DNA from: Alphaproteobacteria bacterium
GTDB taxonomy: Bacteria > Pseudomonadota > Alphaproteobacteria > Micavibrionales > Micavibrionaceae
Length of the DNA stretch: 5,704 nucleotides
Assembly (NCBI GenBank): GCA_021776015.1
Contig: JAJFGT010000129.1
Location: forward strand, 1-5,704
Direction: 5' to 3'
This document shows, piece by piece, positions 1-5,623 of the stretch (positions within the stretch are counted from its first letter, which is position 1; every line of letters begins with the position of its first letter). Under the pieces are notes generated by a model. It did no database searches. It had not been told where the DNA came from and was given only the letters and a program-made list of their open reading frames with translations. The translations under genes and the position numbers were made by a program.

Positions 1-656
1 GTTTCTCCACAGCTTACGGTTGAGGCAAGAGACAATCCACTGAGTGCCTTGCACTGTTCTAAAAGTGTATTTTGAAATGTAAGAGGGACAAGGCCTGCGC
101 GTGTTTCAATAACATTGAGTCCAAATTGTCGTGCCACGTCATATCCAAATTTTGTGGCGCCGATTTTTGGGATTGAAAGTCCACCCGTCGCAATCACCAA
201 AGACTGTGATCTAATCGGACCTTTATCGGTTGTGATCTGATATCCCGCTTCAATCTTGTGTATTGCTGTTTCCAGTAAGATTTCTACGCCCGCAGCAGCG
301 CATTCTTGCAAGAGCATATCAATGATTTGCGTGGCGCTTTCATCGCAAAAAAGTTGTCCCAATGTTTTTTCATGGAAAGCGATGCCGTGAGATTTAACAA
401 GTTCTATGAAGTCTTCTTGCGTATATTGCTTTAATGCTGACTTAGAAAAATGTGCGTTATGAGAGAGATAGTGCGTTGAGTTCGTATGTATATTTGTAAA
501 ATTGCAACGTCCACCACCAGAAATCCGAATTTTTTCACCTATTTTTTTGGAGTGATCTAGTAAGAGAACCCGCCGGCCACGCTTGCCTGCTTCAATCGCA
601 CACATCAGACCTGCCGCACCAGCTCCAGCAATAATTACATCATAATTATCTTTCAT
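1..656 (-). CDS. HI0933/YhiN-family NAD(P)/FAD-dependent oxidoreductase, N-terminal part (3' end beyond the window)
   Basis: This is the first 218 codons of a flavoprotein that continues past the left edge; the family is usually about 390-420 residues, so roughly half is present. Directly visible are an N-terminal Rossmann dinucleotide-binding motif GAGAAG (residues 11-16) after a hydrophobic strand, the family hallmark RISGGGRCNFTN (44-55), and a second FAD-contacting segment ATGGLSIPKIG (155-165) followed by TKFGYDVARQFG. Together these identify the HI0933-like group (YhiN/BaiN relatives), cytoplasmic flavoproteins whose physiological substrate is mostly unknown. The ATG at 656-654 is chosen because the Rossmann motif follows at the usual distance; no good Shine-Dalgarno sequence precedes it. 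It lies downstream of the receptor gene on the same strand with a 132-base gap, so it probably has its own promoter. The family call is firm; the reaction is not predictable from sequence. Confidence 0.93.
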   Translation of the reverse strand, partial: MKDNYDVIIAGAGAAGLMCAIEAGKRGRRVLLLDHSKKIGEKIRISGGGRCNFTNIHTNSTHYLSHNAHFSKSALKQYTQEDFIELVKSHGIAFHEKTLGQLFCDESATQIIDMLLQECAAAGVEILLETAIHKIEAGYQITTDKGPIRSQSLVIATGGLSIPKIGATKFGYDVARQFGLNVIETRAGLVPLTFQNTLLEQCKALSGLSLASTVSCGE

Positions 657-663
657 GAAAACT

Positions 664-692
664 TTTATGAACGTTGAGGAAAGAAATCACAA
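664..692 (-). promoter_or_regulatory. Candidate sigma70-type promoter for the flavoprotein gene
   Basis: Reading the minus strand, TTGTGA (692-687, 4 of 6 to the -35 consensus) is followed after 17 bases by CATAAA (669-664, 4 of 6 to the -10 consensus). Only seven bases separate the -10 from the start codon, so transcription would begin at or next to the ATG and the message would be nearly leaderless. That fits the missing ribosome binding site. Both boxes are only moderate matches in AT-rich DNA. Confidence 0.3.
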
Positions 693-788
693 GGTTTTAA
701 TTTGTTCCTAGAGGCGGATGATTATCAAGAATAGGAGGGGGATAGAGACTTTAAATCTATTAAGCTTTGTTTAGATCCGTTTATACAG

Positions 789-3020
789 TTAAAATTCAAC
801 TTTAATTCCTGCCAAAGCTGTCATAGGTTTTCCTGGTCGTGCGCCTGCGGGTCTTCTGGCAGCAACATATTCCGTATCAAAAATATTATCTGCAGTGAAG
901 AATAGTCTTGTATTATCAAGTACCTCATATTCTCCAGCGACATCAACAATAAAATGCTTGTCTGTACCTTGCCCAGTAGGAATAGAACCGCTTCCTGCTT
1001 GAGTGCGCATTTCATCAACATATTTACCGGCTACATGCATTTCCCATTTAGAAACAACAACGCCAGCAGAGATATAGAATTGATGCATGGGAATATAGGG
1101 AAGTTCGTCTCCAGCACTGACGTTACCCCATTCATCAAAGCCACTAACAAAAGTATTTTGGAATTCAGCATTGGTATAAGTATAGTTGAAATTAATCGGT
1201 AAGCTTATATTCTTAGAAATACTGGGGAATGCTGTCGCGGCATCATAACCAAGTGAAAATTCCACTCCATAAGCGTCGACTTCTCCTGCATTGAACTGAT
1301 CGCCTGTGGCTCCACCTGTACAGCCTGATGAAAGTGTACATTCACCTAAAAGATTTGAGTAGTCGTTGAAAAAACCAACAAGCTCGGTATTGAAAATATT
1401 GCCATTATAGCGACCACCAAGCTCGTAATTAATACTTTCTTCGTTGTCATCATTTGTACTACTTGGTGATGGTGGGGCAAATCCCTTATGAACACCTCCA
1501 AAGACACTCATTTCATCCGTAAAAGCATAGCCAATTCCAATACCAGGAACAATTTCATCAACGGTATTTTCGCGGATAGTACTGTTATTAAAATCTTCTC
1601 GTTTCAAATCTATATATTCGTATCGTACGCCAGGCACAAACGTCCAATTAGCGTAGCTTATTTCATTTTGAGCATAGAATGCAGTTGCTTTAGCTGTTCC
1701 GTGACGGTTAGCGTTAGAACCAGGCGCGCCTGAACTTGCTAATGCCATTACACCGTTTGTAATGGCGTATAAATCTTCATGCTGGAAACGATCTTCTTTA
1801 TCGTAATGATAGCGTGCACCAAATTCGAATTGGTGTTGAGTTTGTCCAAGATCAAACTGTGTCGCTAAATCTGTCTGAACACCTGTCGCATAGTAATCAC
1901 GATTATTCGCACGAACGGTAAGATTATTAGCGCCACTACCATCTAAATTTGTTTGTCCCTGTAATGCGCTAAGAAATGCAGGCATTGTAAGTGCATTCCC
2001 TAAACTCTGTCTTACACCACCAACTGTAATGTCATCCAGTTTGTACCAACTTCGTGCAAATTGGTTGTGATAGAGTGTCGTCGTAGCATCAAAATTACCA
2101 AAATCTACAAAATGACGAATATGGTACTGACGGTGTGTTGCATCCATGTTATCTACCTGTGATGCAGCATAACGACGATAAGGATCAGCATCAAAATCAT
2201 TCTGTGTTAATCCTAAATAAGTTTCATCAGAGTCTTCTTCTGTGCCTCCTATTTTGAGCTCAACTGATTGATAAATGTTAGCAGTGGGGTCTGTACTTAT
2301 TTTTACTTTGCCCATGATGTCTTGAATAGAATATCCAGTGTCACCTCCAACAATATCAATTTTTTTAAAACCATCAGTTTGATCGTGACTGGCATCGATG
2401 ACAAAACCAAAGTTACCAGATCCAAAAGCGGCACTATCCCCATAATGTCCTTGAAGACGTTTTGTATTATCTGTTCCATATCCAACCAAAGATTCAATTT
2501 CTTGTGTTTCTGGAACAGAGCTAGAAATTAAATTGATTGCGCCACTGGTTGTTCTAGGGCCAAATTTTATGGTGCTCGAACCTTTACGAACTTCAACAGC
2601 TTCCATACGGTTAACACGAGGAAAATAATAAGCTGATGGGGCGGCATAGGGAGCAGGGGCGATTAAAATACCATCTTCCATGAGGGTAATATCCGCACTA
2701 CGTTCAGAGCGTCCACCGCGAAGCCCAATATTAGGACGATTTCCGTAACCCTCTTCTTCTTGAATGTTAACACCGGGCACTTGACGAAGGACACGATTGA
2801 TATCCGTATAATTATTCTGGTCTAGTATTTCTTTATCTATGAATTGAGCAGAACCCGTTAAGTTTTGTGCACGTTCGGCATTTCCGATGACCATCACTCT
2901 TTCCATGATAGTTTTAGTGTGACTATCCATAGTAGACGGCTCTTCAGCTGTTGCACTATAAAAAGGAGAGGCAGCTAGAATGGTTGTGAGTAGAAGAGTT
3001 GCCTTAATGCGGGTCATCAT
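789..3020 (-). CDS. FecA-like TonB-dependent outer-membrane receptor (ferric chelate uptake)
   Basis: A complete outer-membrane receptor of 743 residues that would import a ferric chelate using TonB energy. From the ATG at 3020 it begins with a signal peptide (MMTRIKATLLL..., likely cut after ATA at residue 25), then a TonB-box-like segment MERVMVIG (39-46). A plug domain (about 51-175) carries VLRQVPGVNIQEEEGYGNRP, RPNIGLRG, TLMEDGILIAPAPY and VEVRKGSSTIKFGP. A long beta barrel follows and ends in the aromatic KVEF expected for outer-membrane insertion. The plug wording is typical of the FecA/COG4772 group. There is no N-terminal signalling (STN) domain, so it is a transporter and not a transducer of the E. 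coli FecA type. A Cys pair (GECTLSSGC, codons near 1318-1343) probably closes an external loop. An in-frame TTG at 3068 could extend it by 16 residues, but GGTGA ten bases upstream of 3020 and the signal peptide favour the ATG. Ferric citrate as substrate is only a guess. Confidence 0.96.
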   Translation of the reverse strand: MMTRIKATLLLTTILAASPFYSATAEEPSTMDSHTKTIMERVMVIGNAERAQNLTGSAQFIDKEILDQNNYTDINRVLRQVPGVNIQEEEGYGNRPNIGLRGGRSERSADITLMEDGILIAPAPYAAPSAYYFPRVNRMEAVEVRKGSSTIKFGPRTTSGAINLISSSVPETQEIESLVGYGTDNTKRLQGHYGDSAAFGSGNFGFVIDASHDQTDGFKKIDIVGGDTGYSIQDIMGKVKISTDPTANIYQSVELKIGGTEEDSDETYLGLTQNDFDADPYRRYAASQVDNMDATHRQYHIRHFVDFGNFDATTTLYHNQFARSWYKLDDITVGGVRQSLGNALTMPAFLSALQGQTNLDGSGANNLTVRANNRDYYATGVQTDLATQFDLGQTQHQFEFGARYHYDKEDRFQHEDLYAITNGVMALASSGAPGSNANRHGTAKATAFYAQNEISYANWTFVPGVRYEYIDLKREDFNNSTIRENTVDEIVPGIGIGYAFTDEMSVFGGVHKGFAPPSPSSTNDDNEESINYELGGRYNGNIFNTELVGFFNDYSNLLGECTLSSGCTGGATGDQFNAGEVDAYGVEFSLGYDAATAFPSISKNISLPINFNYTYTNAEFQNTFVSGFDEWGNVSAGDELPYIPMHQFYISAGVVVSKWEMHVAGKYVDEMRTQAGSGSIPTGQGTDKHFIVDVAGEYEVLDNTRLFFTADNIFDTEYVAARRPAGARPGKPMTALAGIKVEF

Positions 3021-3053
3021 TTTTTGTTTTTCACCAATTTTTTGCTTGTAAAT

Positions 3054-3072
3054 GCGAATGAGTATCAATAAA
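3054..3072. promoter_or_regulatory. Weaker second Fur-like site in the receptor leader
   Basis: The 19 bases at 3054-3072 match 12 of 19 positions of the Fur consensus, with the clear core GAATGAGTATCA. The site falls just downstream of the predicted receptor transcription start and would act as an auxiliary, lower-affinity site. It could also be chance similarity in AT-rich DNA. Confidence 0.3.
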
Positions 3073-3080
3073 AGTTAGCC

Positions 3081-3110
3081 ATTCTTTGTGCAAGAAAAAC
3101 CTTGTGTCAA
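3081..3110 (-). promoter_or_regulatory. Promoter of the TonB-dependent receptor gene
   Basis: On the minus strand a perfect -35 box TTGACA (3110-3105) is followed after 18 bases by AAGAAT (3086-3081, 4 of 6 to the -10 consensus). This would start transcription near 3074 and leave a leader of about 54 bases before the ATG at 3020. The -35 box overlaps the left end of the Fur palindrome, as expected for iron repression by occlusion. Confidence 0.55.
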
Positions 3111-3127
3111 GAATGAAAATCATTCTC
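3109..3127. promoter_or_regulatory. Fur box shared by the divergent receptor and tonB-exbB-exbD genes
   Basis: The 19 bases at 3109-3127 match 15 of 19 positions of the classical Fur consensus GATAATGATAATCATTATC. The site contains a perfect inverted repeat AGAATGA-AAA-TCATTCT (3110-3126). It sits between the two divergent transcription units, covers the receptor -35 box and ends 13 bases before the tonB start codon, so one iron-loaded Fur dimer could silence both sides. Known biology: Fur with Fe(II) represses iron-uptake genes. The match to the E. coli-type consensus suggests a host that uses canonical Fur and not RirA/Irr control. Confidence 0.82.
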
Positions 3128-3140
3128 AATTAGAATTTTT

Positions 3141-3779
3141 ATGATGTTTGTGGATAATAGTTTTTTTGCTGACGAAAATATAAGGCGGTTAGGTTTCGGC
3201 ATAGCAGGGGCTATAGTTGTGCATGCTTTGATTTTTATCTGGCTTTCTTTTTCTGCTTCACAAAAAATTATATCTGCAAATATATTTAGCCCTCCAACTA
3301 GTGTTAGTATTCGCTTTATTACACCGATTGAAAAACAGCCTGTTATAGAAAGAGTGACTAACGCTGTTGCTCAGAAGCCTTTACCAGAAACTCTTAATAA
3401 AATAGAGTCTCCTCCTGAGCCACAACAAGCCCATCAGCCCATATCTCAACCTATTCAACAAGAGCCCATTAAAGTTTCAAAGCCTATTGAGGATGTCATA
3501 CCTGTTGTAAGTGAGATAAATCTTAAAGGACGACGTGTTCAACCTGAATACCCAAAACGTTCACTCAAAATGCATCAAGAGGGCGTTGTTTGGTTGCATG
3601 TTTTAATATCTGAGACAGGCGCGCGCCAAGAAATAAAACTCCATAAACCTTCTAAATATGCTCTATTGAACCAAGCTGCTATTAAAGCCGTTAAAAAATG
3701 GACGTTTAAGCCAAATGTTGTAAATGGTCGTACTGTTCGCAGTTGGGTTGAAATACCGATTGAATTTAAAATACAATAG
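3141..3779 (+). CDS. tonB: TonB energy-transducing periplasmic-spanning protein
   Basis: A 212-residue TonB that links the ExbB-ExbD proton channel to outer-membrane receptors. A short basic N-terminus (RR at 15-16) leads into one membrane anchor (about 17-38, GFGIAGAIVVHALIFIWLSF). The anchor has a histidine (28) at the place of the functionally important His20 of E. coli TonB. A proline-rich spacer follows (about 64-122), shorter and less repetitive than in E. coli. The C-terminal TonB domain (about 130-211) shows RRVQPEYPKRSLKMHQEGVV, LNQAAIKAVKKWTFKP and SWVEIPIEF, the standard family pattern. It is first in an operon: exbB starts 12 bases after the stop. Two ATGs stand in tandem (3141, 3144) and neither has a ribosome binding site, so either may be used. 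Divergence from the receptor gene across a shared Fur box suggests that receptor is its main client. Confidence 0.96.
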   Translation: MMFVDNSFFADENIRRLGFGIAGAIVVHALIFIWLSFSASQKIISANIFSPPTSVSIRFITPIEKQPVIERVTNAVAQKPLPETLNKIESPPEPQQAHQPISQPIQQEPIKVSKPIEDVIPVVSEINLKGRRVQPEYPKRSLKMHQEGVVWLHVLISETGARQEIKLHKPSKYALLNQAAIKAVKKWTFKPNVVNGRTVRSWVEIPIEFKIQ

Positions 3780-3781
3780 AT

Positions 3782-3786
3782 AAGGA
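3782..3786 (+). promoter_or_regulatory. Ribosome binding site of exbB
   Basis: AAGGA lies five bases before the ATG at 3792 and just after the tonB stop codon. It fixes the exbB start and indicates translation from a shared tonB-exbB message. Confidence 0.75.
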
Positions 3787-3791
3787 ATATT

Positions 3792-4331
3792 ATGTTAGAA
3801 ACATTCACGCAGATTGGCCTGCTTTTTTACCCACTTTTGGGCCTCTCTCTTTTAGGCGCAGCTCTTATTATTGAGCGTCTAGTTTTTTTCATGAGATTGC
3901 CAAAGCCAGAAGATTCAGAGAATTTTAAAGCACTTGAGAAAGAGCTAAAAGACAATGCAGCCTTAAGTAAAGTTGTACGTGATGAACTTTTGTCTTTTCG
4001 GCTTAATGATCTTAAAATCCAGCTTGAACAAGGTATTCACTTTCTACGTATTGTGGCAATCTTAAGCCCTATGCTTGGACTACTAGGCACTGTTCTTGGT
4101 ATGATCAAGGCTTTTAAAGATATTGCAGGGCAAACTGGCCCTGTGGTTCCAAGCATGATTGCTGATGGCCTTTGGAGTGCCATGTTGACCACTGCTTATG
4201 GTCTTTCTATTGCTCTACCATGTCTTTTTGCAGCTTTTATTTACACACGAATAGCTGAAAAACGTCTAGGGCTATTTCAAAGACATTTAAATTCTGAAAG
4301 CGTTAAGCTTGAGGGTGTCAAATTATCATGA
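3792..4331 (+). CDS. exbB: ExbB-type MotA/TolQ/ExbB proton-channel protein
   Basis: A 179-residue inner-membrane subunit of the TonB motor. It has three predicted membrane segments: about 8-34, 83-106 and 126-152. The second carries ILSPMLGLLGTVLGMIKAF (90-108), with Thr100 aligning with the channel Thr148 of E. coli ExbB. The third reads GLWSAMLTTAYGLSIALPC (126-144), with Thr134 aligning with Thr181. Segments 2 and 3 form the pentameric channel that holds the ExbD helices. It is shorter than E. coli ExbB (244 residues), with a reduced N-terminus and cytoplasmic loop as in many compact ExbB proteins. An oddity: the residue aligned by eye with the conserved Glu176 of E. coli ExbB is Ser129. 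It follows tonB by 12 bases and its last four bases overlap exbD, so the three genes are one operon. TolQ is less likely, because no tolR/tolA/tolB neighbours occur and tonB is adjacent. Confidence 0.94.
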   Translation: MLETFTQIGLLFYPLLGLSLLGAALIIERLVFFMRLPKPEDSENFKALEKELKDNAALSKVVRDELLSFRLNDLKIQLEQGIHFLRIVAILSPMLGLLGTVLGMIKAFKDIAGQTGPVVPSMIADGLWSAMLTTAYGLSIALPCLFAAFIYTRIAEKRLGLFQRHLNSESVKLEGVKLS

Positions 4332-4747
4332 TTGAAATTCCTGCTGAAAAACGCGGACATATTGTTTCTGACTTACTGCCTGATCTTACACCTTTGTTAG
4401 ATGTAATGTTTATGTTGATTGTCTTTTTTCTTCTAACAGCAAATGCTGTTCCTTACGCATTAGATCTGAATTTACCAGAGGATGCAGAAGAGGTTACGCA
4501 AGCGGTTGAAGATCCTAATATGCTATCGATTACTTTGTTGCCCCATGACAATGGATGGAAAATAAACGAAGTGGCTTATAAAGACGAAATAAAATTTAAA
4601 GAAGCTCTAAAAGCTAAAGCTAAAGAGAGCAAGAAAGTAATTATTATTGGTGATAAAGACGTTTCAATGAATAACTTACTTCAAGTGATGGTGTTCCTAC
4701 GTAAACATAATATTGAGACTGCCGATATTGTGATGGAAAAAAAGTAA
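4328..4747 (+). CDS. exbD: ExbD biopolymer transport protein
   Basis: A 139-residue inner-membrane protein, close to the 141 residues of E. coli ExbD. A short cytoplasmic N-terminus precedes a single membrane helix (about 21-42) with the motif DLTPLLDVMFMLIVFFLL. Asp25 falls at the same number as the proton-carrying Asp25 of E. coli ExbD, so the protonatable residue that drives the motor is intact. The rest (about 43-139) is a periplasmic domain with the usual KVIIIGDKDVSMNNLLQVM pattern. It starts inside the exbB stop (ATGA overlap at 4328-4331), indicating translational coupling. It ends the operon; no convincing intrinsic terminator follows in the 32 bases before the converging tRNA-Trp gene. 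Confidence 0.95.
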   Translation: MIEIPAEKRGHIVSDLLPDLTPLLDVMFMLIVFFLLTANAVPYALDLNLPEDAEEVTQAVEDPNMLSITLLPHDNGWKINEVAYKDEIKFKEALKAKAKESKKVIIIGDKDVSMNNLLQVMVFLRKHNIETADIVMEKK

Positions 4748-4779
4748 AACATATAAGCCACTGAAAATACTAAAAGAAA

Positions 4780-4855
4780 TGGCAGGGGCATGGAGACTTG
4801 AACTCCAGACCTACGGTTTTGGAGACCGTCGCTCTACCAACTGAGCTATACCCCT
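4780..4855 (-). tRNA. tRNA-Trp, anticodon CCA
   Basis: A full cloverleaf folds on the minus strand. The acceptor stem AGGGGTA pairs with TGCCCCT (one G-T pair). The D arm is GCTC-AGTTGGTA-GAGC, the anticodon arm ACGGT-CTCCAAA-ACCGT with CCA at 4822-4820, and the T arm TGGAG-TTCAAGT-CTCCA. Discriminator G is followed by an encoded CCA end (4782-4780). Total length is 76 bases. It decodes UGG. It is not followed by secE-nusG, its frequent partners in proteobacteria; exbD converges on it instead. Confidence 0.97.
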
Positions 4856-4873
4856 ATAACCTATTCGGTTAGT

Positions 4874-4893
4874 GACGTTTTATAGGAAACGTC
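4874..4893. repeat. Perfect 7-base inverted repeat around the tRNA -10 box
   Basis: GACGTTT (4874-4880) and AAACGTC (4887-4893) form a perfect inverted repeat with a six-base loop, between the end of the small gene at 4902 and the tRNA. No T-run follows on either strand, so it is not a standard terminator. It overlaps the proposed -10 box and could be an operator, a processing hairpin or a remnant end. Confidence 0.5.
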
Positions 4894-4907
4894 TACAGAA
4901 TTCAATA
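4879..4907 (-). promoter_or_regulatory. Candidate promoter of tRNA-Trp
   Basis: On the minus strand a good -10 box TATAAA (4884-4879, 5 of 6) lies 17 bases after a weak -35 TATTGA (4907-4902); an alternative TTGAAT is only 15 bases away. Transcription would start near 4872, leaving a leader of about 17 bases before the tRNA. The -35 overlaps the stop codon of the small gene upstream. The tRNA could also be read through from that gene. Confidence 0.4.
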
Positions 4908-5123
4908 TATCATTTTTAAAAATCTGCGTTGTTTTTGCATCAGGCTTTCTAGGCGCATCATGTCGTGTGAAAATCGCCCATGTTTGCACGCATTTTGAGC
5001 ACTCTTGCGCTTTCCCTCCAGCGTTTTTGCACCTGTGGCGTGATCCGAGGGGCTCGTTCTGCGACAGATTTCGGCTTGTTTCTTCCGTCGAGCTGGTGTC
5101 CATCCCCTTGTTCTAGTGCTCAT
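4902..5123 (-). CDS. Small basic protein of unknown function with a GAKTxEGKxxSAQNAxKHG motif
   Basis: A 73-residue, strongly basic protein: RTRGWTPARRKKQ near the N-terminus (4-16), the central motif HATGAKTLEGKRKSAQNACK (28-47) followed by HG, and a C-terminal helix MMRLESLMQKQRRFLK. From memory, the 'GWTPxRR ... TGPKTxEGKxxSxxNAxKHG' pattern recurs in small hypothetical proteins of alphaproteobacteria and in phage-like proteins; no function is known to me. Nucleic-acid binding is plausible from the charge but is inference. The start is supported by AGGA (5134-5131) seven bases upstream, directly after the stop of the preceding gene, so the two form a unit. This frame is preferred over the overlapping frame at 4861-5103 because only this one gives a family-like protein and has a ribosome binding site. 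Confidence 0.72.
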   Translation of the reverse strand: MSTRTRGWTPARRKKQAEICRRTSPSDHATGAKTLEGKRKSAQNACKHGRFSHDMMRLESLMQKQRRFLKMIY

Positions 5124-5130
5124 TTTCGGA

Positions 5131-5134
5131 TCCT
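5131..5134 (-). promoter_or_regulatory. Ribosome binding site of the small basic protein gene
   Basis: AGGA on the minus strand follows the TGA stop (5137-5135) of the upstream gene without a gap and lies seven bases before the ATG at 5123. The 11-base intergenic distance supports a two-gene operon and decides the start of the downstream gene. Confidence 0.65.
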
Positions 5135-5588
5135 TCAGTTCGTTTCGTCATTTTCACTAGGGGGAGAGCCAGAAGAAGAGGAGGGATGCGCTAGCCCATT
5201 TTGGCAAAAAGCCCCGCGTGTGTTGATCTTGCTCAAAATATCAACCGTCATAGAGCATTGCCTTTGCGCCTTAAGGGCAAGGTGAACATAACTCTCTGAG
5301 ACATAGTCAGGCATGGGTGTGCCATGGATACTTTTCCCGCCAATGCCTTTTTCCAAGATACGGTGGAAGATCGCATTGAGCGTTTGTGCCTGCTCAAACA
5401 AAAGCTCTTTGCCCTCTCCGTCATGATGCAGAGCATTTTCCAACAGGTGACACAATGTCGGCAATGGTCACCTCTTGATCGTTGTCCCTGTTGGATTTTA
5501 GGGCAATGGGCGCCATAAGACGCGTCAGACTTGCCGATGTCATATCTGTTTGTGTGGGGCTGGGTGTGTGTTTGGTCTCATCTATCAT
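5135..5588 (-). pseudogene. Conserved hypothetical protein gene (LALKAQxQC family), apparently frameshifted
   Basis: Two reading frames together look like one protein of about 150 residues. Frame A starts at the ATG 5588 and reads MIDETKHTPSP..., then TRLMAPIALKSNRDNDQEVT, IADIVS, before stopping at 5421. Frame B continues from about 5450 to the TGA at 5137-5135 with LLENALHHDGEGKELLFEQA, QTLNAIFHRILEKG, YVHLALKAQRQCSMTVDILS and a Ser/Pro-rich tail. Joined near 5440-5455, the halves make a smooth sequence, ADIVS then HLLENALHHDGEGK. The 454-base span is one base longer than a multiple of three, matching a single-base insertion (or a two-base loss). Frame B alone would have to begin at a TTG (5464) without a ribosome binding site. 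The segment LALKAQxQCxxTxxxLxxI resembles, from memory, a widespread family of hypothetical proteins of unknown function. It may be a true pseudogene, a sequencing error or, less likely, a recoded gene. Confidence 0.6.
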
Positions 5589-5594
5589 GAGTTT

Positions 5595-5623
5595 AATATA
5601 GGATAAAAATCCTAATAAATCAA
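5595..5623 (-). promoter_or_regulatory. Promoter of the two-gene cassette
   Basis: On the minus strand TTGATT (5623-5618, 4 of 6 to the -35 consensus) and TATATT (5600-5595, 5 of 6 to the -10 consensus) are separated by exactly 17 bases. The -10 ends seven bases before the A of the ATG at 5588, so transcription would start on or beside the start codon and the message would be leaderless; no Shine-Dalgarno sequence is present. Confidence 0.45.
5599..5614. repeat. Perfect palindrome TAGGAT-AAAA-ATCCTA in the cassette promoter spacer
   Basis: A six-base inverted repeat with a four-base A-run between the arms fills most of the spacer between the -35 and -10 boxes and touches the -10. The position is right for a repressor operator. 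It is short, so chance occurrence in AT-rich DNA cannot be excluded, and no candidate regulator is encoded in the window. Confidence 0.45.

Noticed and set aside
755..776. Inverted repeat ATCTA ... TAGAT after the receptor stop as a terminator
   Set aside because: The stem has only five AT-rich pairs around a 12-base loop and no T-run follows on the minus strand.
954..2531. Open reading frames on the opposite strand and in a second minus frame inside the receptor gene (954-1202, 1488-1733, 2268-2531, 2303-2497)
   Set aside because: They lie wholly inside a receptor gene with clear family motifs, and their translations show no domain pattern or ribosome binding site.
3021..3068. A 16-residue N-terminal extension of the receptor from a TTG at 3068
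   Set aside because: The extension has no signal-peptide character, begins almost at the predicted transcription start, and the ATG at 3020 gives a clean signal peptide with GGTGA upstream.
4861..5103. Minus-strand frame of 80 codons overlapping the small basic protein gene
   Set aside because: It overlaps a better-supported frame that has a ribosome binding site and a family-like motif, and it would run to within six bases of the tRNA.
4980..5518. Plus-strand frames 4980-5285 and 5324-5518
   Set aside because: They are antisense to the minus-strand cassette, cysteine-rich and low in recognisable pattern, and look like shadows of GC-richer coding DNA.
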